Shown one piece after another: positions 51,395-58,646 of a DNA stretch of 64,000 nucleotides. Origin of the DNA: Bacteroidota bacterium (GTDB taxonomy: Bacteria > Bacteroidota > Bacteroidia > Flavobacteriales > Weeksellaceae). The first letter of the stretch is position 1, and each line of letters begins with the position of its first letter. The notes beneath the pieces are model-generated. The model ran no database searches and was not told where the DNA came from. It worked only from the letters and a program-made list of their open reading frames with translations. A program made the position numbers and the translations under genes. The stretch covers positions 1 to 64,000 of the forward strand of contig JAEWOR010000009.1 of NCBI GenBank assembly GCA_023399595.1, written 5' to 3'.

Positions 51395-53371
51395 ATGATT
51401 TCTAAACAAACAATAGATAAGATATTTTCCACCATTCGTGTGGAAGAAATTATTGGTGAATATGTTCAACTAAAACGTGCAGGCTCCAATTTTAAGGGTT
51501 TGAGTCCGTTTCATGATGAAAAATCGCCAAGTTTTATTGTTTCCCCCAGTAAACAAATTTGGAAAGATTTTTCCAGCGGAAAAGGAGGGACTGCGATTTC
51601 CTTTCTTATGGAAATTGAAAATTTCACCTATCCTGAAGCTCTTCGTCATGCCGCAAAAAAATATGGAATTGAAATAGAGGAAGATTTAAAAGAATTTTCT
51701 GAAGAAGCCAAACAAGCTCAATCTGAAAGAGATATTCTCTATAAAATTCATGAAGTTGCGAATGATTTTTACCAACATCAAATTTGGGAGTCTGAGGAAG
51801 GTAAAATGATTGGTTTGTCCTATTTTAAAGAGCGAGAACTGAAGGATGAAATCATTAAAAAATTCCAATTGGGATATTCTCCAGAAAAGAAAAATGCTTT
51901 TACAAGTTTTTCTATTGAAAAGGGATATTCTAAGGAGATTTTAGAGAAATCTGGACTTTCAATTTTTCCAGAAAATTCACCTGAAGGAATAGACCGTTTC
52001 CGAGAAAGGGTAACTTTCCCTATTCATAGTTTTTCGGGAAGGGTTTTGGGTTTTGGAGCGAGAATTTTAAAGAATAATGTAAAAACCGCTAAATATCTCA
52101 ACTCACCAGAAACAGAAATTTACCATAAATCGAATGTGTTGTATGGTTTATTTCAAGGAAAACAAGCAATTTCTAAAAAGAATTTATGCTTGTTGGTGGA
52201 AGGTTATATGGATGTTATTTCGCTTCACCAAAGTGGAATTGAAAATGTAGTGGCCAGTTCTGGAACTTCTTTAACAACCGAACAAATTAAGCTTATAAAG
52301 CGTTTAACGGAAAACGTAACGATACTTTTTGATGGCGATAATGCAGGAATAAAGGCGAGTTTTAGAAGTATTGATATGCTTTTAACGGAAGGCATGAATA
52401 TACGTGTTCTTCTTTTTCCTGATGGTGATGATCCCGATTCTTTTGCGCGAAAACACGCTCAAGAATTTGTTGAAAATTATATTGATAAGGAAGCCAAAGA
52501 TTTTATAGATTTTAAAGCGGAAATTCTTTTAAAGGAAGCCGAAAATGATCCAATAAAGAAAGCGGATGCTATTCGAAATATCGTTAAATCGGTTGGTTTT
52601 GTTCAAAATGCACTGAAACGCGAGGTGTATTTAAAGGAAGTTTCTAATAAGTTTGGACTGTCGGAGCAGAGTTTGTTCAATGAATTGAATGTTCAAAGAC
52701 AGATTATTCAAGGTCAAACAGCACCATTTCCAAAAGAAAATAATTTTCAGAAGCTTGAAGTTGTTCCTAATGAAGCAGAACTAGAAACGGAGGATGTTTT
52801 TTTGTTCGATTTATTGAGTCAGGAGAATAAGTTGATTAACTTAATGTTGATGTTCGGAGATGTAGTTTTAAAAAGGCAAAATGAAAATCTTGAAACTTAT
52901 GAAATTACTGTTATTGAGGAGATTCTCCAGCATTTTGATGAGGAATATTACACTTTCCAAAATGATTCTAATTTAAAAATTGTAGAATCTATAAAAGAAG
53001 GAATCGAAAATAGTGAAATTCGCTCTGGAAACTTCTTTTTAACTTTAATGGATGAAGAAATTACGTTGAAAGTTACAGATGCTTTGATGATTCCTAATGA
53101 GTTGAGCGATTGGACGACAAGAAATATTTTCCCCGTTCAGATTGGGGATAAAGTGGCTCCGGAAGTAGAAAATGATATTTTGATACACAAATACTATTTC
53201 ATTAATTTTATGATGCAAAAGTTTAATGAAGAACTAGAAATTTATAGGGAAACGGATAATGAAAAGTATTTCGAGAACATTAAAAAAATAATGATTTTGA
53301 AAAATCTCTCTACAAAAATTGTGGAAAGAATAGGATGGTCGCCTGTGACAAAAAGTCCTATAAAATTTTAG
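51395..53371 (+). CDS. dnaG: DNA primase lacking canonical zinc ligands
   Basis: This 658-residue primase makes RNA primers at the replication fork. The N-terminal zinc-ribbon region is recognisable (SNFKGLSPFHDEKSPSF, KQIWKDFSSGKGG). But the cysteines of the usual CPFH and CFGCG elements are replaced by Ser37, Asp58 and Ser61; only His40 remains. The TOPRIM catalytic domain is intact, with LVEGYMDVISL (Glu) and LFDGDNAGIKA (Asp pair). A helical helicase-interaction domain follows. Loss of the cysteines seems to be shared by other Flavobacteriia, from memory. Confidence 0.95.
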   Translation: MISKQTIDKIFSTIRVEEIIGEYVQLKRAGSNFKGLSPFHDEKSPSFIVSPSKQIWKDFSSGKGGTAISFLMEIENFTYPEALRHAAKKYGIEIEEDLKEFSEEAKQAQSERDILYKIHEVANDFYQHQIWESEEGKMIGLSYFKERELKDEIIKKFQLGYSPEKKNAFTSFSIEKGYSKEILEKSGLSIFPENSPEGIDRFRERVTFPIHSFSGRVLGFGARILKNNVKTAKYLNSPETEIYHKSNVLYGLFQGKQAISKKNLCLLVEGYMDVISLHQSGIENVVASSGTSLTTEQIKLIKRLTENVTILFDGDNAGIKASFRSIDMLLTEGMNIRVLLFPDGDDPDSFARKHAQEFVENYIDKEAKDFIDFKAEILLKEAENDPIKKADAIRNIVKSVGFVQNALKREVYLKEVSNKFGLSEQSLFNELNVQRQIIQGQTAPFPKENNFQKLEVVPNEAELETEDVFLFDLLSQENKLINLMLMFGDVVLKRQNENLETYEITVIEEILQHFDEEYYTFQNDSNLKIVESIKEGIENSEIRSGNFFLTLMDEEITLKVTDALMIPNELSDWTTRNIFPVQIGDKVAPEVENDILIHKYYFINFMMQKFNEELEIYRETDNEKYFENIKKIMILKNLSTKIVERIGWSPVTKSPIKF

Positions 53372-53416
53372 GAATAAAAATTGTAAATTGAAAACTAAGT
53401 TTTAATATAATCACAT

Positions 53417-54100
53417 ATGGACATAAAAAAAGAATTCAGAGATTTCTCTGTAAAACATTTAGGAAATAATGGTTTAGTTACCGATCAATATATGGGAATG
53501 TATGGGCCAACAAATCTTACCCCCTACATTATGGAAGAAAGAAGAATGAATGTTGCTCAAATGGACGTTTTCTCTCGTCTAATGATGGATAGAATTATCT
53601 TCTTGGGAACTGGTATTGATGATCAAGTGGCGAATATTGTTACCGCTCAGCTTTTATTTTTAGAAAGTTCTGATCCTTCTAAAGATATTCAAATTTATAT
53701 CAACTCTCCTGGAGGAAGTGTTTACGCGGGGCTAGGTATTTATGATACAATGCAGATTATTAAACCTGATGTAGCTACTATTTGTACTGGTATGGCTGCT
53801 TCTATGGGAGCTGTCCTTTTGGTGGCTGGAGAAAAAGGAAAACGTTCTGCTCTTAAACATTCAAGAGTGATGATTCACCAACCTTCTGGCGGTGCCCAAG
53901 GTGTAGCAACGGATATGGAAATTAACTTAAGAGAGATGCTAAAATTGAAAACTGAGTTGTATGAAATTATATCGCATCATTCTGGACAAGCTTACGAATG
54001 GGTGGAGAAAAACTCAGAACGAGATTATTGGATGACTTCTTCTGAAGCTAAAGATAATGGAATGGTAGATGAGGTTCTTCAAAGAGCTGTTGAAAAGTAA
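53417..54100 (+). CDS. clpP: ATP-dependent Clp protease proteolytic subunit
   Basis: This 227-residue serine protease subunit forms the tetradecameric ClpP barrel, which degrades proteins unfolded by ClpX or ClpA. It has the family motifs IQIYINSPGGSVYAGLGIYDTMQ, the nucleophile serine in TGMAASMGAVLLVAG and the catalytic histidine in MIHQPSGGAQGVATD. The aspartate follows in the C-terminal third. It has about 25 extra N-terminal residues compared with E. coli mature ClpP. clpX is not in the window. Confidence 0.97.
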   Translation: MDIKKEFRDFSVKHLGNNGLVTDQYMGMYGPTNLTPYIMEERRMNVAQMDVFSRLMMDRIIFLGTGIDDQVANIVTAQLLFLESSDPSKDIQIYINSPGGSVYAGLGIYDTMQIIKPDVATICTGMAASMGAVLLVAGEKGKRSALKHSRVMIHQPSGGAQGVATDMEINLREMLKLKTELYEIISHHSGQAYEWVEKNSERDYWMTSSEAKDNGMVDEVLQRAVEK

Positions 54101-54118
54101 TTTTAAAATAGATTTTAG

Positions 54119-54145
54119 TTTCGGCGGAGCTTTGCTCCGCCGAAA
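54119..54145. repeat. GC-rich perfect palindrome after clpP
   Basis: TTTCGGCGGAGC (54119-54130), a TTT loop and GCTCCGCCGAAA (54134-54145) form a perfect 12-bp stem. It shares its outer nine bases with the palindrome at 7510-7538. It lies just before the real terminator of clpP. Confidence 0.8.
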
Positions 54146-54150
54146 TCTTT

Positions 54151-54193
54151 AAAAAAACCACCGTGGCAACGAAGTTGCCGCGGTGGTTTTTTT
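54151..54193. terminator. Strong bidirectional terminator between clpP and tpiA
   Basis: A 20-bp stem (54151-54170 with 54174-54193, one G-U pair) around GAA, with runs of seven A and seven T at its ends, separates the convergent clpP and tpiA genes. Confidence 0.93.
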
Positions 54194-54257
54194 AAAGTAT
54201 AGAATGAAATTTTAATTTCCAATACAAAAGATGGGTAATTAAAACGTATTTTTAATA

Positions 54258-55019
54258 TTATGGATTAAAAGCCTCGATAATTTTTGAGAAATCATCAATT
54301 TTTAAAGCAGCTCCACCAATCAAACCACCATCAATATCTGGTTGAGAGAAAATTTCCTTTGCGTTATCGGGTTTTACAGAACCACCATATAAAATAGAAA
54401 CTTCTTCAGCTATTTCTTTTCCAAACATATTGGTAAGAATTCCACGAATATGAGCGTGAATTTCCTGAGCTTGCTCTGGAGTTGCCGTTTCACCTGTTCC
54501 AATTGCCCAAACTGGTTCGTAAGCAATAACCAGTTTTTTAGCATCTTCAGCAGAAATTCCCGCTAAAGCAACTTCAGTTTGATTTTTTACCACTTCAAAA
54601 TGCTCACCTGCTTTTCTTTGCTCTAAAGTTTCACCGTTACAGTAAATTGGAGTTAAACCTTTTGCTAAAGCTAATTTTATTTTTTGGTTGCAATGAGCAT
54701 CGGTTTCACCATGGTAAATTCTTCTTTCAGAATGTCCCACCAAAGATCCCATTGCATCAATAGATTCCAACATATCTGCAGAAATTTCTCCAGTATAAGC
54801 ACCACTTTCATGGTCGCTCATTTCCTGGGCAAAAACACCTATTTCATCCTTCTCAAAAACATCTTTTGCCATCATTAAATACAATGCAGGAGGAGCAATC
54901 CAAACTTCACAGTTGGTAGCATTATTGTTTTTATAACTTAGTAATTGTACCATTAATTGTTGAGCATCAATTACATTTTTGTTCATTTTCCAGTTTCCAG
55001 CAACTATTTTTCTTCTCAT
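54258..55019 (-). CDS. tpiA: Triosephosphate isomerase
   Basis: This 253-residue glycolytic enzyme has the full set of TIM motifs: GNWKMNKN with the catalytic lysine near residue 11, SMGSLVGHSERR with the catalytic histidine near 98, AYEPVWAIGTGETATPEQ with the glutamate and hinge of loop 6, and LYGGSVKPDNAKEI for phosphate binding. It is downstream of a TerB-like gene on the same strand with a 47-base spacer. Confidence 0.98.
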   Translation of the reverse strand: MRRKIVAGNWKMNKNVIDAQQLMVQLLSYKNNNATNCEVWIAPPALYLMMAKDVFEKDEIGVFAQEMSDHESGAYTGEISADMLESIDAMGSLVGHSERRIYHGETDAHCNQKIKLALAKGLTPIYCNGETLEQRKAGEHFEVVKNQTEVALAGISAEDAKKLVIAYEPVWAIGTGETATPEQAQEIHAHIRGILTNMFGKEIAEEVSILYGGSVKPDNAKEIFSQPDIDGGLIGGAALKIDDFSKIIEAFNP

Positions 55020-55066
55020 ATTTTTTAATTTCTTATTATTTATTTCTTTTCGTTAATACTTCTGTA

Positions 55067-55417
55067 TTAATTAATCTTCCAAATTTCTTTCATTAAAGTA
55101 TAGAATTTGTGCTCTTTTGCGCTAACATCATCACTAGCTTTGATAAGTTTTTTAGCAAAAGCTCTAAACTCCTCTCTTTCTTTTTCAATAGAATCATCAT
55201 AGAAGCATTGTGCATGGAATTCAAAATGCTTTTTCCACTCACTTGGAGCAAGATTAGCAATAATTTCTGTCTCATTATCTAGACTTACAAAAAAAGGAAA
55301 TTCCTTTTCTAAATATTCTTTAATTACTTTTTCTTCATCGGAATGAAATTTATAATCGACGGCAGAAAGGATCATTAAAAGATGATATCCTGCGATAGAT
55401 TTATTTGATTTTTGCAT
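55067..55417 (-). CDS. TerB-like (tellurite-resistance type) helical protein
   Basis: This 116-residue all-helical cytoplasmic protein has a TerB-like arrangement: HLLMILSAVDYKFHSDEEKVIKEYLE at the start, with an Asp and Glu pattern that could bind a metal, and KLIKASDDVSAKEHKFYTLMKEIW at the end. TerB domains are metal-binding stress modules whose exact function is unknown. It lies between a DoxX-type gene and tpiA, on the same strand; tandem heptamers separate it from the DoxX-type gene. Confidence 0.75.
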   Translation of the reverse strand: MQKSNKSIAGYHLLMILSAVDYKFHSDEEKVIKEYLEKEFPFFVSLDNETEIIANLAPSEWKKHFEFHAQCFYDDSIEKEREEFRAFAKKLIKASDDVSAKEHKFYTLMKEIWKIN

Positions 55418-55425
55418 ATTTATTT

Positions 55426-55474
55426 GAATTATGAATTATGAATTATGAATTATGAATTATGAATTATGAATTAA
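55426..55474. repeat. Exact heptamer array (GAATTAT)6 plus a variant
   Basis: Six perfect GAATTAT units (55426-55467) and one GAATTAA lie eight bases upstream of the TerB-like gene's start. Exact tandem copies of this length are likely to vary in number between strains. Confidence 0.95.
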
Positions 55475-55480
55475 ATTTGT

Positions 55481-55515
55481 CTAACTTCTAACTTCTAACT
55501 TCTAACTTCTAACCT
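55481..55515. repeat. Exact heptamer array (CTAACTT)4 plus CTAACCT
   Basis: Four perfect CTAACTT units and one CTAACCT run directly into the stop codon of the DoxX-type gene (55516-55518). The same unit forms the larger array at 57331-57414. Confidence 0.95.
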
Positions 55516-56601
55516 CTAGTTAACATAGTCTTTTGCCGGTAGTTTTTCAATAATTTTCCCGTTTTGAAGAACCATCACAAAAGGATTACTCCTCGCAATG
55601 GTCTTTATAGCGGTTCCGTCCATTAAAAGATTCGGAATGTTAGGGAAAGTTTTAGGTTGTGTAGAAACTCCATAAACAGGAATTCCTCCTTGAGTTTTTG
55701 CTTTTGCAATAGCTTGATTGATGATTTCTAGTGAAGCTTCTTTAGGTTTGTAAGAAAATAATAATATGGCTTTAGGAGCTTTTAAAACTTCTTCAGTAAT
55801 ATCATTTCCAGTTTCATCTTCCAATTTAAATTTTGAAATTTCAGATTGGTAACCTTCTTTTATCAATTTAGATTCATTTTTACCTTCTTCAATTTTCCAA
55901 GGAGTTCCTTCTTGCCAATATTTTTTATCATTAATATAATCGTCTTGATTGATATTAATTACTTCTCCGGTTGTAGTGTTTTTTAATGAATAATAGGTTT
56001 TATATTCAGATGGATTTTTAGCAATTTTTTCACGTTCAGAAACCAAATTTGTCCCTATTTTATAATGTCTGAAATCAATCATTGGTTCATGAAGAATTCC
56101 TCTTGACATAATGAAAATCATGACCACAGAAAATAATCCAATCACAATAGCCTTGAATTTACCGTTGCTTTCATCGTTTCTAAACTCTTTTCTATACAAA
56201 ATGAAAAGAATTATTAATGCTAAAAGTAAAACGATGTCTTTAATAAAACTTTCCCAAGGCGTGAATTTTATGGCGTCTCCAAAACAGCCACAATCTGTTA
56301 CTACATTAAAATAAGCGGAATAAAAGGTTAGGAAACCAAAGAAAACGCAGAGAACAATTAAAGCTGCCAATGTAAAGCGAAGTTTAGCCTTTACTACCAA
56401 CATTATTCCTAAAAGAAGTTCTAAAGCTACCACAATAATGGCAAAAGCAAGTGCAAACTCCTCTAAAAACGGCATATTGAAAACCACAGGAGAAAAATAT
56501 TCTTCTAGTTTAAAGGAAAAACCTACTAAATCTACTGCTTTTACAAATCCTGAGGCTATAAAAATTAAACCTACAATAATTCTTAGTAATGCTTTAATCA
56601 T
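55516..56601 (-). CDS. DoxX/BT_3928-type membrane protein with C-terminal thioredoxin-like part
   Basis: This 361-residue inner-membrane protein has an N-terminal four-helix DoxX-like region (about 1-150) containing GLIFIASGFVKAVD and the conserved DCGCFGDA loop. A linker and a soluble domain from about 240 follow (APKAILLFSYKPKEA, VYGVSTQPKTFPN, NPFVMVLQNGKIIEK), resembling a thioredoxin fold without a CxxC. It matches the BT_3928 family, conserved in Bacteroidota beside tpiA and folP. A redox or quinone function is suggested by DoxX but not shown. It starts 10 bases after the DUF1599 gene. Confidence 0.85.
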   Translation of the reverse strand: MIKALLRIIVGLIFIASGFVKAVDLVGFSFKLEEYFSPVVFNMPFLEEFALAFAIIVVALELLLGIMLVVKAKLRFTLAALIVLCVFFGFLTFYSAYFNVVTDCGCFGDAIKFTPWESFIKDIVLLLALIILFILYRKEFRNDESNGKFKAIVIGLFSVVMIFIMSRGILHEPMIDFRHYKIGTNLVSEREKIAKNPSEYKTYYSLKNTTTGEVININQDDYINDKKYWQEGTPWKIEEGKNESKLIKEGYQSEISKFKLEDETGNDITEEVLKAPKAILLFSYKPKEASLEIINQAIAKAKTQGGIPVYGVSTQPKTFPNIPNLLMDGTAIKTIARSNPFVMVLQNGKIIEKLPAKDYVN

Positions 56602-56611
56602 AATTTTATAT

Positions 56612-57178
56612 TTAAGTGAGTTTGGGTGTAAAGGTTTGGTTTTTTTCTGCCAGTTTTATCAAACAGAAAACGGCATAATTCAGCATATCAAAATAATTGG
56701 CGTCTAAACCTTCAGAGACCAATGTTTTACCTTGATTGTCTTCAATTTGTTTTGTTCTCAGCACTTTTTGGTAAATAAGATCCGTGATAGAGGAAATCCT
56801 CATATCTCGCCAAGCTTCACCATAATCGTGGTTTTTTCTCTCCATTAAATCTTTTGCAGCTTTGGAATATTGATCATATAAACTTAAAATTTCTTGTGGA
56901 TCATCATTGAAATTGTCCGCTAAGCCTTTTTCCAACTGTATTAATGCAATAATGGAATAATTAACAATCGCTATAAACTCACTTTCCTCACTTTCGTCCA
57001 CCATTTTTTTATCCGTCATCTGCAAAGTACGAATTCTATTCACTTTGATATAGATTTGATCCGTGATAGAGCTTGTTCTCAATACGCGCCAAGCTGCACC
57101 ATAATCTTTCATTTTTTTACTAAAAAGATCTCTGCATTGAACAATAACTTTATCGAATTCTAGGGAAGTGGTAAGCAT
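56612..57178 (-). CDS. DUF1599 protein with internal duplication
   Basis: The 188 residues contain two copies of the DUF1599 unit: KKMKDYGAAWRVLRTSSITD at about 21-40 and RKNHDYGEAWRDMRISSITD at about 112-131. Each is followed by a QIYIKV/LIYQKV helix and an Arg-rich turn. DUF1599 has been linked to nucleotide-modification-associated (Nmad1) domains in the literature as I recall it; the function in this conserved Bacteroidota cluster is unknown. It is divergent from folP and heads an operon with the DoxX-type gene. Confidence 0.88.
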   Translation of the reverse strand: MLTTSLEFDKVIVQCRDLFSKKMKDYGAAWRVLRTSSITDQIYIKVNRIRTLQMTDKKMVDESEESEFIAIVNYSIIALIQLEKGLADNFNDDPQEILSLYDQYSKAAKDLMERKNHDYGEAWRDMRISSITDLIYQKVLRTKQIEDNQGKTLVSEGLDANYFDMLNYAVFCLIKLAEKNQTFTPKLT

Positions 57179-57195
57179 ATTTTTATTAATTGTCC

Positions 57196-57203
57196 CAAAG
57201 ATA
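57196..57203 (-). promoter_or_regulatory. Promoter core for the DUF1599 operon
   Basis: The minus strand reads TATCTTTG, the -7 consensus, 17 bases before the DUF1599 start codon. Confidence 0.6.
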
Positions 57204-57227
57204 GGGAATTTTTGGATTTTGAGCTTT

Positions 57228-57265
57228 GGGTTTGGAGATTCGAGTTTCGGGTTTGGGCATTCGAG
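57228..57265. repeat. Degenerate repeat of 21 bp (three heptamers)
   Basis: GGGTTTGGAGATTCGAG at 57228-57244 and GGGTTTGGGCATTCGAG at 57249-57265 recur with a period of 21 bases. Read in sevens, the stretch is CTTTGGG, TTTGGAG, ATTCGAG, TTTCGGG, TTTGGGC, ATTCGAG. Confidence 0.6.
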
Positions 57266-57293
57266 ATGAAGATTGATGATATTGGTAATTAGT

Positions 57294-57314
57294 AAAGAAT
57301 AAAGAATAAAGAAT
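57294..57314. repeat. Heptamer array (AAAGAAT)3
   Basis: Three exact AAAGAAT units lie in the folP-DUF1599 spacer, between the 21-bp repeat and the long CTAACTT array. Confidence 0.9.
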
Positions 57315-57330
57315 AAATTTTACTAAACTT

Positions 57331-57414
57331 CTAACTTCTAACTTCTAACTTCTAACTTCTAACTTCTAACTTCTAACTTCTAACTTCTAACCTCTAACTT
57401 CTAACCTCTAACCT
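57331..57414. repeat. Long heptamer array, 12 CTAACTT/CTAACCT units before folP
   Basis: Twelve consecutive 7-base units (nine CTAACTT, three CTAACCT, the variants at units 9, 11 and 12) end 24 bases before the folP promoter core. Near-exact tandem copies next to a promoter could vary in number and alter upstream DNA geometry. No function is established. Confidence 0.95.
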
Positions 57415-57438
57415 CGCATCCCGCAACACAAATCTTTG

Positions 57439-57446
57439 TATCTTTG
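57439..57446 (+). promoter_or_regulatory. Promoter core abutting the folP start
   Basis: TATCTTTG matches TAnnTTTG and lies four bases before ATG 57451, giving the same TATCTTTGCGCyATG arrangement as the helicase gene. It excludes the TTG at 57436 as a start. Confidence 0.6.
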
Positions 57447-57450
57447 CGCT

Positions 57451-58290
57451 ATGAAAGACTTTTCAATGAATTGTAATGGGAAATTGGTGGATTTAAATCA
57501 GCCAAGAATTATGGGAATATTAAATTTAACGCCAGATTCTTTTTCGGATGGTGGAAAGTTTAATACTGAAAAAACAGCACTTCAACAAGTAGAAAAAATA
57601 CTGATTGAAGGGGCTTCTTTTATTGATATTGGTGCGCAATCTACACGTCCGAATGCTGAATTTTTATCTGCTGAAGAAGAAATTAATAGAATTGGAAGTT
57701 TAATTTCTATTATTAAAAAAGAGTTTCCAGAAGCTTTAATTTCCTTGGATACTTTTTATTCTGATGTAGTAAGATTTGGCTATAACGAAGGTGTGGATGT
57801 GGTGAATGATATTTCCGGTGGACAATTTGATGAAAAGATGTTTCAAACGGTGACTGATTGTGGTTTGCCCTATATTTTGATGCATATTAATCCGCAATAT
57901 GAAAATATGCACGAGAAAATTGAATATGAAGATATTACAGTTTCAGTTAATCAATATTTTTCTGAAAAAACGCAAAGTCTTTTGCAATTAGGAGTGAAAG
58001 ATATTATTCTAGATCCTGGATTTGGATTTGGAAAAACTATAGAAAATCAGCATCAACTTTTAGATGAAACCGAGTTTTTAGGTTTTGGGAAATATCCATT
58101 GCTCATCGGTATTTCCAGGAAGTCTTTTATTTATAAACCTTTAGCAAAACAACCTCATGAAATAAATGAAGAAACTCAAAAATTGCATTTAAAAGTTTTA
58201 GAAAAAGGGGCGAAAATTCTTAGAGTTCATGATGTGAAAGAGGCGAAAAAAACTTTGAACGATTTTTTGAGTTTAAAGTCTAAGGTTTAA
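57451..58290 (+). CDS. folP: Dihydropteroate synthase
   Basis: This 279-residue folate enzyme condenses 4-aminobenzoate with the pterin pyrophosphate and is the target of sulfonamides. It has the signatures IMGILNLTPDSFSDGGKF, FIDIGAQSTRPNAEFLSAEEE, DPGFGFGKTIENQ and the late GISRKSFIY. ATG 57451 is chosen because an upstream TTG lies in the promoter core. ATG 57466 is a possible later start, if the mRNA is not leaderless. The last codons overlap a degenerate heptamer stretch that continues past the stop. Confidence 0.97.
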   Translation: MKDFSMNCNGKLVDLNQPRIMGILNLTPDSFSDGGKFNTEKTALQQVEKILIEGASFIDIGAQSTRPNAEFLSAEEEINRIGSLISIIKKEFPEALISLDTFYSDVVRFGYNEGVDVVNDISGGQFDEKMFQTVTDCGLPYILMHINPQYENMHEKIEYEDITVSVNQYFSEKTQSLLQLGVKDIILDPGFGFGKTIENQHQLLDETEFLGFGKYPLLIGISRKSFIYKPLAKQPHEINEETQKLHLKVLEKGAKILRVHDVKEAKKTLNDFLSLKSKV

Positions 58291-58307
58291 AGTTTAAAAA
58301 TCTAAGA
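58276..58307. repeat. Degenerate heptamer stretch over the folP stop codon
   Basis: AGTTTAA, AGTCTAA, GGTTTAA, AGTTTAA can be read in sevens from about 58276. The units encode the last residues of folP, supply its TAA stop and continue into the spacer, so the repeat has encroached on coding DNA. Confidence 0.5.
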
Positions 58308-58349
58308 TTGGGTGATATTTGCATAATTCTTCTACAATATTTTAATGAA

Positions 58350-58384
58350 AAAACTGTGTAATTCGTTTATCACACAGTTTTATT
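58350..58384. terminator. Intrinsic terminator between folP and the small minus-strand gene
   Basis: AAAACTGTGT (58350-58359) pairs with ACACAGTTTT (58372-58381) around a 12-base loop. It is flanked by A and T residues and probably works for both convergent genes. Confidence 0.8.
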
Positions 58385-58409
58385 ATTTTGACTTATTAAT
58401 TTGTAGGTT

Positions 58410-58646
58410 TTAGTTCAATTCCTTTAATTTTTCAGAATATTCTTGTGCAAATTGTTTCCTGTCTTCGTCTAGTTTTTCCTTATTTGTAGGTAAAATATAA
58501 TTGAAAAGTAAGGTGTTGTCTTCATTTAAAAAGATAATTTCTTTTTCTTCGCCATCTATCATTTGCGAGAAAATTTCCCACATGGAAACATCTTTCATTT
58601 TTAATAATTCAAAAAACTCCACTGCCTTTATTTCTATGGTTTTCAT
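58410..58646 (-). CDS. Small acidic protein of unknown function
   Basis: This 78-residue protein has no signal peptide. It is acidic and probably mixed alpha/beta (KTIEIKAVEFFELLK, EEKEIIFLNEDNTLLFNYI, then a charged helical tail). Its start codon overlaps the last base of the stop codon of the DUF5686 gene upstream (TAATG), a sign of translational coupling. No family was recognised. Its conserved neighbour suggests a role linked to that outer-membrane protein, but this is an inference. Confidence 0.7.
   Translation of the reverse strand: MKTIEIKAVEFFELLKMKDVSMWEIFSQMIDGEEKEIIFLNEDNTLLFNYILPTNKEKLDEDRKQFAQEYSEKLKELN

Noticed and set aside
55426..55515. Tandem repeats resembling a small CRISPR array
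   Set aside because: The units are seven bases long, directly adjacent and without spacers, and no cas genes occur in the window.
57436..57450. Upstream extension of folP from TTG 57436
   Set aside because: It overlaps the promoter core TATCTTTG, so it would not be in the transcript.
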